A DNA stretch of 11,012 bases from Candidatus Aminicenantota bacterium. Its GTDB lineage: Bacteria; Acidobacteriota; Aminicenantia; Aminicenantales; Aminicenantaceae. The translations under genes and the position numbers were made by a program. The DNA is taken from contig WTAW01000070.1 of the NCBI GenBank assembly GCA_013139435.1, forward strand, positions 1 through 11,012. Reading direction: 5' to 3'. The notes beneath the pieces were generated by a model, which searched no databases, was not told where the DNA came from, and saw only the letters and a list, made by a program, of their open reading frames with translations. Below are positions 7,118 to 11,012 of this stretch, one piece after another (the stretch's first letter is position 1; each line of letters begins with the position of its first letter).

Positions 7118-7488
7118 GTCTAAAAAAAATCGAAGAAATGAACCACTATGAGATCTTGAACATTAACAGGAGCGCTTCACAACAGGAAATTCAAAAGGCT
7201 TATATCATCGCAAAAGCAGCCTACCAGAAAGATTCACTTGCCCACTACAATCTCGTCTCTGAAAGCGAACGGAAAGAGATGATGACTCAAATCGAAAGGG
7301 CTTACCTCGTACTGAGCCATCCAAAAAAGCGGAAAAAGTATGACCTCAGGACATTCCATTACAAAAACGAAAACAAAGAGGCCTCCTTTTACAGGCAATC
7401 CACACAAAAATTGGTTATTGAAGACGGCGAGAAGAAAGGCTTCTGGACGAGGCTGAAAAATAAAATATTCTTTTTAAGAAAACCATAA
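7114..7488 (+). CDS. J-domain-like protein lacking the HPD motif
   Basis: This 124-residue protein has a J-domain fold at residues 10-78: NHYEILNINRSASQQEIQKAY matches helices I-II of DnaJ, and IERAYLVLSHPKKRKKYD matches helices III-IV. The HPD tripeptide between helices II and III, needed to stimulate Hsp70 ATPase, is replaced by Q38-K39-D40, so canonical DnaK co-chaperone activity is unlikely. The C-terminus is basic and ends in a hydrophobic/basic segment (FWTRLKNKIFFLRKP). The start ATG overlaps the stop of the MinD-like ATPase, implying coupled translation and probably a shared function, for example as an adaptor for the ATPase. The J-like fold is clear; the partnership is inference from gene overlap. 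Confidence 0.8.
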   Translation: MSLKKIEEMNHYEILNINRSASQQEIQKAYIIAKAAYQKDSLAHYNLVSESERKEMMTQIERAYLVLSHPKKRKKYDLRTFHYKNENKEASFYRQSTQKLVIEDGEKKGFWTRLKNKIFFLRKP

Positions 7489-7503
7489 GCATCTCCCCCA
7501 ATA

Positions 7504-7522
7504 AACCTGAACTATCCAGGTT
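7504..7522. repeat. 19-bp palindrome between convergent genes
   Basis: AACCTG (7504-7509) and CAGGTT (7517-7522) form a 6-bp perfect stem around AACTATC. The halves match the two ends of the small TTAA-flanked elements (CCTGAACTAT… and …CCAGG), so it looks like a collapsed or excised copy. It fills the 32-bp gap between the J-like gene and the pseudopilin-like gene, and its right edge supplies that gene's TAA stop codon. It may act as a weak bidirectional terminator, though no T tract is present on either side. Confidence 0.5.
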
Positions 7523-7892
7523 AGTACTCTGTCATGATATCATCTTCGGTGCCAAAGGCTCCATCGTGACCCGCTGAAGTGAGCCTAAAATTTTCGTCAG
7601 AAAGCCGTTCGTATTTTATCTTATTTCCCCACACATCCCATTGACCGGTGGTGAGAGCCGGCGAGAAGCGAATGTCATCCAGGCTTTGTGGAGCAGTCCC
7701 GTAACTCACGATATAGGAAAGGATTTCTTTCTCTAGAGAGGACATGTTCGCCTTCGTCAACTTTTGTTTTGTTGAAGAAAAAGCTGCTATTTGCTCTGGG
7801 ATGTCTTTTTTTTCTCCAGATTTTAACGTGTAGAGGAAAAAAACCACAATGGCAACAAGAAGAATGATAACCATAAATCCTCTGATTTTCAT
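7521..7892 (-). CDS. Pseudopilin-like membrane-anchored protein (GspG-like C-terminus)
   Basis: This 123-residue protein starts at ATG 7892, fixed by a strong AGGAGG at 7902-7897 four bases upstream; the open frame extends 17 codons further, into the preceding gene. The N-terminus MKIRGFMVIILLVAIVVFF mimics a type IV prepilin leader and hydrophobic helix (compare RGFTLIELLVVI), but the conserved Glu+5 is Ile10. The C-terminal part (WDVWGN 85-90, LTSAGHDG 104-111, GTEDDI 114-119) resembles the end of the type II secretion major pseudopilin GspG, including its calcium-binding loop. It is probably an inner-membrane protein with a periplasmic domain; whether it is processed or assembled is doubtful. 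It is the last gene of a three-gene operon, with its ribosome binding site abutting the stop of the DUF1648 gene. Confidence 0.7.
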   Translation of the reverse strand: MKIRGFMVIILLVAIVVFFLYTLKSGEKKDIPEQIAAFSSTKQKLTKANMSSLEKEILSYIVSYGTAPQSLDDIRFSPALTTGQWDVWGNKIKYERLSDENFRLTSAGHDGAFGTEDDIMTEY

Positions 7893-7902
7893 GATTCCTC
7901 CT

Positions 7903-8373
7903 TTAAGGCCCATTTTTCTGTTCTTGAGCAAGAAGTTTAGCACGCATTCTGTAATAGGGTATGAGAATGAGGATAACGATAAAGATCATAAAAAAATACG
8001 TTCTGTTGATCCCTTCTCCAATTTGGTGGGCTAAAAGGATAAGGCTGCTCAGAACGTGAATGAAGATCAAATTAAAAAAAATGAGGCTGAGCAACACATA
8101 ATCCTTTAGAAGTTTCTTCCGCCCTGTCTCCTTCTCTCTCAAGGACAAAATCTGGGCAATCCCTATGAAAAAGAAAACAAAGAGAGTCTGAACTATCGGA
8201 TAAACGAAAAAGACCGGTGACTTGTTTGCCAGCATTGGAGGTTGGCCTAAAAAATTGATCCAGAAAGGCATCTGCTCAGGAAGACGCGGATATGAATACA
8301 GAGCCAGTATCCAACTGACAACTACAAGAATACAGTTAAAGACGAAAAGAATGAGGAGTGACTTCTTTTGCAT
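7903..8373 (-). CDS. DUF1648-type integral membrane protein
   Basis: This 156-residue protein has four predicted membrane helices (about 5-27, 53-77, 92-115 and 125-141) and a basic cytoplasmic end. The loop after helix 1, SYPRLPEQMPFWINFLGQP (27-45), matches the DUF1648 pattern (…LP.Q.P.H…..G), a small membrane domain also found in SdpI-type immunity proteins and in membrane-bound regulators. No biochemical role is known to me for this stand-alone form. The ATG at 8373 lacks a strong ribosome binding site (a GGAA lies 19 nt upstream) and is 19 nt after the upstream gene, so translation is probably coupled. The stop TAA lies directly against the ribosome binding site of the pseudopilin-like gene. 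Confidence 0.72.
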   Translation of the reverse strand: MQKKSLLILFVFNCILVVVSWILALYSYPRLPEQMPFWINFLGQPPMLANKSPVFFVYPIVQTLFVFFFIGIAQILSLREKETGRKKLLKDYVLLSLIFFNLIFIHVLSSLILLAHQIGEGINRTYFFMIFIVILILIPYYRMRAKLLAQEQKNGP

Positions 8374-8392
8374 CGATTTTATAGGGTTCCAA

Positions 8393-8587
8393 CTAGCTTC
8401 TTTTTCCCTCTAAGAATTCCAGGAGGTCGTCTTCATTGATCCACCACTTTCTTCCTATTTTCTGAGCTCTGATCTTGCCAGTTTGGACCAATTTGAGAGC
8501 TGTGACCTTGCTGATCTGGAGTTTATCCTGGATATCCAATAGGGAATATTGTTGGATGACTTTGCTTCCTAACCATATTGTTCTCAT
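8393..8587 (-). CDS. Small excisionase/MerR-type DNA-binding protein (HTH_17)
   Basis: This 64-residue protein is almost entirely one winged-helix DNA-binding domain of the HTH_17/excisionase class. The sequence YSLLDIQDKLQISKVTALKLVQTGKIRA (14-41) is the helix-turn-helix, and KIGRKWWINEDDLLEFLEG (43-61) is the wing and final helix. It is likely a transcription factor, possibly controlling its own operon. The ATG at 8587 follows AGGA (8597-8594) with 6-nt spacing, which supports this start. It is the first gene of a minus-strand operon with the DUF1648 and pseudopilin-like genes. The TTAA-flanked 142-bp element ends within 3 bp of this ribosome binding site. No integrase is nearby, so a phage excision role is unlikely. 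Confidence 0.8.
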   Translation of the reverse strand: MRTIWLGSKVIQQYSLLDIQDKLQISKVTALKLVQTGKIRAQKIGRKWWINEDDLLEFLEGKRS

Positions 8588-8599
8588 CCGGTTTCCTAA

Positions 8600-8741
8600 G
8601 CTGAATTATTCATAAAAAATGTCGATACTTATTACAACTGAAGCAATTTCAATAATTTACTTTATTCTTCCAGCAAACTAATCTGACAATTCCGTTTTCA
8701 TAGCCATTATTATAATCGACATTTTTTATGAATAATTCAGC
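8600..8741. mobile_element. 142-bp MITE-like element with long terminal inverted repeats
   Basis: Bases 8597-8626 and 8715-8744 are perfect 30-bp inverted repeats, containing CTGAATTATTCAT, a six-A run and ATGTCGAT on the left and the complement on the right. Taking the repeats' CTAA (8596-8599) and TTAA (8742-8745) as target duplications leaves a 142-bp element with an 88-bp AT-rich interior and no open frame. Its left arm matches that of the 83-bp element near rpoZ at 29 of 31 bases. Transcribed RNA would fold into a long hairpin. No transposase is present; mobilisation in trans is inferred. Confidence 0.8.
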
Positions 8742-8774
8742 TTAAATAAATCTAACTTTACTTAAATTTACTAT

Positions 8775-8805
8775 ATTATACTATAACTCTCCCCAAAAAA
8801 GTCAA
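8775..8805 (-). promoter_or_regulatory. Candidate promoter for the HTH-DUF1648-pseudopilin operon
   Basis: On the minus strand TTGACT (8805-8800) and a perfect TATAAT (8780-8775) are separated by 19 bp, slightly longer than optimal. No comparable pair lies closer to the HTH gene. Transcription from here would begin near 8768, cross the whole 142-bp element and reach the HTH start after about 180 nt. A weaker plus-strand pair, TTTACT (8757-8762) and TACTAT (8779-8784) with 16-bp spacing, overlaps it and could serve the downstream receiver gene. Confidence 0.45.
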
Positions 8806-8951
8806 GCGACTCTTTGATTTTTTTTATTACCCCCTGGGAAGAAAACTTATTCTCAAAGAAATAAAAATGTTCAATTCTAACCCACGAAAATACGACTAAA
8901 TGTATGCAACGTGTTTAGCTTTGATTCAGGAGTCAAAAAGAAAGAGTTCTA
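8806..8951 (+). other. AT-rich leader of the receiver gene
   Basis: These 146 bp hold no gene. TCAA (8802-8805) and TTGA (8815-8818) could pair before a run of eight T at 8819-8826, a weak terminator-like shape. A purine-rich AAAGAG (8941-8946) lies 5 nt before the start codon; the better-looking AGGAG at 8928-8932 is too far away to be its ribosome binding site. Confidence 0.3.
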
Positions 8952-9656
8952 ATGAAAGACCTAAAAGTACTGGTCATCGATCCCGATTTTGATTATCTCC
9001 AGCTTATCTCTCAATTCCTTGCGACCGACGGTTTTCACGTGGTTACGGCCACGGATGGCGAAGAAGGTTTGAGAAAAGCGATGATCGAAAGTCCGGACCT
9101 CATTCTCATTGAGCCTATGCTCTCAAAGCTCCATGGCTTCACTCTCTGCAACATTGTTTCCAAAGAATTCAAGAAAAAGGTTCCTGTCATCATTCTCACC
9201 AACCACTATCAGGATGCCCGTTATAAAAAGGAAGCTATCCAGGTCTATGGTGCAGCGGCTTACCTGACGCGACCCATAATGAAAAAGGAGCTACGAACCA
9301 CGATTTTTGATGTCCTGGGGAAAAAATCCATGGAAGGGGTGGATGAAAAACCAATTCCTCAGGTACCGGATGTTAAAGAAACTCCAAAAGAGGAACCAAC
9401 AGAAAACATCCCAGCAGAGGTCGTATCTGAAAAAGCATCTGAGGTTGTTGCGGAAGAGCCACAAGAGGTTGTGGAGGAAGAAACAGTCGAGGTCACAACT
9501 AACTCTGTTGAGACGCCCACAAAGTCTTCTGGAAATAACGGCAACGGGTCCAACGGAAAAAGCAAAGTGGACAAGATGCTCAACGACATCGAGTCTGAAT
9601 TCGGCCTGCTCACAGATAAGAAGCTGGCAAACAGGAACCAGGATCTCCAAATCTGA
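8952..9656 (+). CDS. Pseudo-receiver protein with long acidic C-terminal region
   Basis: This 234-residue protein has a CheY-like receiver domain at residues 1-122 followed by a low-complexity Glu/Val/Pro linker (about 128-190), an Asn/Gly-rich hinge (about 193-203) and a predicted terminal helix KVDKMLNDIESEFGLL (205-220). In the receiver, the acidic pocket is D10/D12 and Thr83 is present, but the phospho-acceptor Asp in PDLILLD is Glu54 (PDLILIE) and the conserved Lys before Pro is Arg107. Phosphorylation by a histidine kinase is therefore unlikely and Glu may mimic the active state. There is no DNA-binding or enzymatic output domain; the tail suggests a protein-protein adaptor, in the general style of receiver-linker-helix polarity or motility proteins. 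No kinase is adjacent. The gene is monocistronic and convergent with the next gene. Confidence 0.85.
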   Translation: MKDLKVLVIDPDFDYLQLISQFLATDGFHVVTATDGEEGLRKAMIESPDLILIEPMLSKLHGFTLCNIVSKEFKKKVPVIILTNHYQDARYKKEAIQVYGAAAYLTRPIMKKELRTTIFDVLGKKSMEGVDEKPIPQVPDVKETPKEEPTENIPAEVVSEKASEVVAEEPQEVVEEETVEVTTNSVETPTKSSGNNGNGSNGKSKVDKMLNDIESEFGLLTDKKLANRNQDLQI

Positions 9657-9700
9657 TCAGCTGTAGAGTGTATCTAAATCGGGTCTGACAGCAACACGCA

Positions 9701-9721
9701 TTCAAATCTCCTTGATTTGAA
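9701..9721. terminator. Hairpin between convergent genes
   Basis: TTCAAATC (9701-9708) and GATTTGAA (9714-9721) form a perfect 8-bp stem with a 5-nt loop, between the stops at 9656 and 9740. Its position suits a bidirectional terminator, but the stem is AT-rich and not followed by a clear T run on the plus side. Confidence 0.45.
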
Positions 9722-9739
9722 ACATGAGAGGTCTTTTCT

Positions 9740-10555
9740 CTAATGGAGAGCTTCTACAGCGTCGATGCCAAGAGTGTTTTCCTCATTGTGGGATCTAAAA
9801 GATTTAACATTAAGCGCTGGATTATTGTGAGGCTTAAATATGATTCTGATCTTTTTTATATCTGACATTTCACCGAGGTCGAATTCCTCAGGACTGTTCA
9901 TGCCCCTCCCTTTGCCTATTCCCTCCCAGTCGCCACGGCCATTCATCACAAGAATGCCATACCAATAACCCTCTCTTGGGTCGACACCTACGACCATCAA
10001 TGGGACTCCACCCTCCTCGTTTCCTCCGGGTGCCATCTCCTGACCGCCTTCCAGGCGAGCAAAAATTGCGATATCAGCTCCCGGTCCGTTTTTAGCACTG
10101 AATTCAAGATCTAGAACTCCATTTTCAGAAATTATGGCAAATTGGTCATCGGGTTTCTCTAAGGCAAACTCAGGATTTGCTACAGGGCCTGTAAAGAAAA
10201 GGACTTTTGTAGCGTTCTTGCGATATCCATACACATCGCGGTTTTGATCTTCTGTTGCTAAATTTCGTTGAGAGGTTGTCTGAGTAAAAGGGCGGGACGC
10301 CGTTCGTTGTCTTGTTTGAGTTCTCCCCCGGGGAGATGAAACTGGGGATTGAACAGCCATCACCGGTAATTTGTTTGGCATCTTCAAATCAACGTTTGTC
10401 ACGACAACGCTTGTTTTCCCTTTAGCTTTGAGAGCGGCCCTTCTTTCTTTTTCTTTTTTTGCGATCTCGACAAGGCTCTGGGAAAAGAGTAGCGCGGCAC
10501 ATATGAACAGGACAAAAATAACGAGCGATATCCTTTTAATATTCTCCCCCGTCAT
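9740..10555 (-). CDS. Exported protein of unknown function
   Basis: This 271-residue protein has a signal peptide (KRISLVIFVLFICAALLFS, 7-25), a short charged helix QSLVEIAKKEKERRAALKAKGK (26-47), a Ser/Thr/Arg/Gln-rich linker (about 68-105) and a C-terminal domain (about 115-271) rich in alternating strands. The motifs ENGVLDLEFSAKNGPGADIAIFARLEG and VDPREGYWYGIL suggest a beta-sandwich resembling discoidin- or adhesin-like secreted domains. I do not recognise a named family. GTG at 10564 is in frame but falls between the -10 box and the expected transcription start, so ATG 10555 is preferred; this leaves almost no leader and no ribosome binding site. It is likely periplasmic or surface-exposed. 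Coding identity is strong, function unknown. Confidence 0.8.
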   Translation of the reverse strand: MTGENIKRISLVIFVLFICAALLFSQSLVEIAKKEKERRAALKAKGKTSVVVTNVDLKMPNKLPVMAVQSPVSSPRGRTQTRQRTASRPFTQTTSQRNLATEDQNRDVYGYRKNATKVLFFTGPVANPEFALEKPDDQFAIISENGVLDLEFSAKNGPGADIAIFARLEGGQEMAPGGNEEGGVPLMVVGVDPREGYWYGILVMNGRGDWEGIGKGRGMNSPEEFDLGEMSDIKKIRIIFKPHNNPALNVKSFRSHNEENTLGIDAVEALH

Positions 10556-10565
10556 AACAATCACT

Positions 10566-10593
10566 AGTATAAGTCAATAGCCTTAAAAGTCAA
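10566..10593 (-). promoter_or_regulatory. Promoter of the exported protein gene
   Basis: On the minus strand TTGACT (10593-10588) and TATACT (10571-10566) are spaced by 16 bp, each 5 of 6 to the sigma70 consensus. This is the best promoter match in the window. The predicted start point is near 10559, only about 4-5 nt before the preferred ATG. Confidence 0.6.
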
Positions 10594-10596
10594 CTT

Positions 10597-11012
10597 ATGA
10601 ACAGAAGCAAAGCATGCTCTATTGAAGAATGGCAATTCTTTGATGTATCATTAGGATGTTATCTGTGACACAAATGTCATGAGGGGTTCAAATGAGCCAT
10701 CGAGAGCTCGTGTTTGGGAGGTTGGAGCTCATTTTCGGCTAATTTTTAGTTAAAATGGGATGAATTTCGGGCATAATGTCCCGCTTTTAGAAAAACAGTG
10801 TCTGCCCCGAGAAATAAGTTGACATAATCTTTGTTGTGCGCCACAAATGGACGGTTCTCTCTATTTGTCTAATGATTAGACACCTGGTGAAGTTTGGGGC
10901 TTTGTGGTGCACGGCTCAGGCGACCCAAATCTGAATAGGCTGCTCAAACGGCCAAGATCTGTATAGACCTTACTCTGCCCTCTAAAATTGTATCAGGCAG
11001 GATAAAAATTAA
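10597..11012. other. Gene-free region with several small palindromes
   Basis: No open frame here looks like a conserved protein, and none runs off the right edge in any convincing way. Inverted repeats are AAGAAT/ATTCTT (10625-10640), TGACA/TGTCA (10666-10679), AAATGAGC/GCTCATTT (10690-10697 and 10727-10734), TTGTG/CACAA (10834-10846) and TGTCTAAT/ATTAGACA (10866-10882). Two tiny plus-strand frames occur: 23 codons at 10597-10668 without a ribosome binding site, and 16 codons at 10692-10742 preceded by GAGGGG. The same frame continues after that stop with repeated in-frame stops, as a decayed gene or mobile remnant might. Confidence 0.4.
10866..10882. promoter_or_regulatory. Operator-like 17-bp palindrome
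   Basis: TGTCTAAT and ATTAGACA are perfect 8-bp arms around a single G. The size and symmetry are those of a dimeric repressor site. A TTGACA at 10819-10824 lies upstream without a matching -10 box. The gene it might control would be to the right of the window. Confidence 0.35.

Noticed and set aside
7893..7943. Extended N-terminus of the pseudopilin-like protein
   Set aside because: A strong AGGAGG and ATG at 7892 give a prepilin-like N-terminus; the extension overlaps the upstream gene and has no ribosome binding site.
5825..8745. CRISPR-like array from the repeated sequences
   Set aside because: The repeats are inverted, of unequal length and separated by genes, with no regular spacers and no cas genes.
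9307..9666. Plus-strand 119-codon frame inside the receiver gene's tail
   Set aside because: It is an out-of-frame reading of the Glu/Val/Pro-rich region, with biased Lys/Arg/Gln composition and no ribosome binding site.

Overview
The window is a piece of a bacterial chromosome with moderate GC and mostly housekeeping or conserved hypothetical genes, plus a scattering of small TTAA-flanked repeats. No rRNA, tRNA, CRISPR array, transposase or phage gene is visible. The organism cannot be fixed from the sequence. The secreted protein at 9740-10555 begins its mature part with a helix of the 'LVEIAKKEKERR' kind, which I associate with Acidobacteriota and Aminicenantes-like lineages. The MinD-like ATPase resembles deltaproteobacterial and myxobacterial relatives. 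I therefore lean towards an uncultured Aminicenantes or Acidobacteriota-like bacterium, as a low-confidence inference.

Layout. Bases 1-5365 are all on the plus strand: the possible 3' tip of an upstream gene (1-54), a ketoacyl-ACP synthase III (51-1055), then after a 121-bp gap a probable operon. That operon encodes an exported DUF885 protein that has lost its metal-binding motif (1177-2943), a TatD-family metal-dependent hydrolase (2950-3750), a long-chain trans-polyprenyl diphosphate synthase (3797-4816) and a CYTH-domain phosphohydrolase/cyclase-like protein (4853-5365). The RNA polymerase omega subunit gene follows on the minus strand (5403-5789). Next come a MinD/ParA-like ATPase (6122-7117) and an overlapping J-domain-like gene (7114-7488) on plus. 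A minus-strand three-gene operon reads leftwards from 8587: a small excisionase/MerR-type DNA-binding protein, a four-helix DUF1648 membrane protein and a pseudopilin-like protein. A plus-strand pseudo-receiver with a long acidic tail (8952-9656) converges on a minus-strand exported protein (9740-10555). The last 450 bases hold no convincing gene but many small palindromes.

Two themes stand out. First, several proteins are recognisable members of enzyme or signalling families with key residues replaced: the DUF885 protein (HExxPGH lost), the J-like protein (HPD replaced by QKD), the receiver (phospho-Asp replaced by Glu, conserved Lys by Arg) and the pseudopilin (Glu+5 lost). They look like scaffolding or constitutive-state versions. 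Second, a family of short non-autonomous elements, ending in C-C-T-G-R-A-Y-T-A-T-T-C-A (or the G-C-T-G variant) and flanked by TTAA-like tetranucleotides, occupies four intergenic sites (5367-5387, 5825-5907, 7504-7522, 8600-8741). One copy lies between a good promoter and the ribosome binding site of the three-gene operon, so it would be transcribed as a long hairpin leader. Another sits just upstream of rpoZ.
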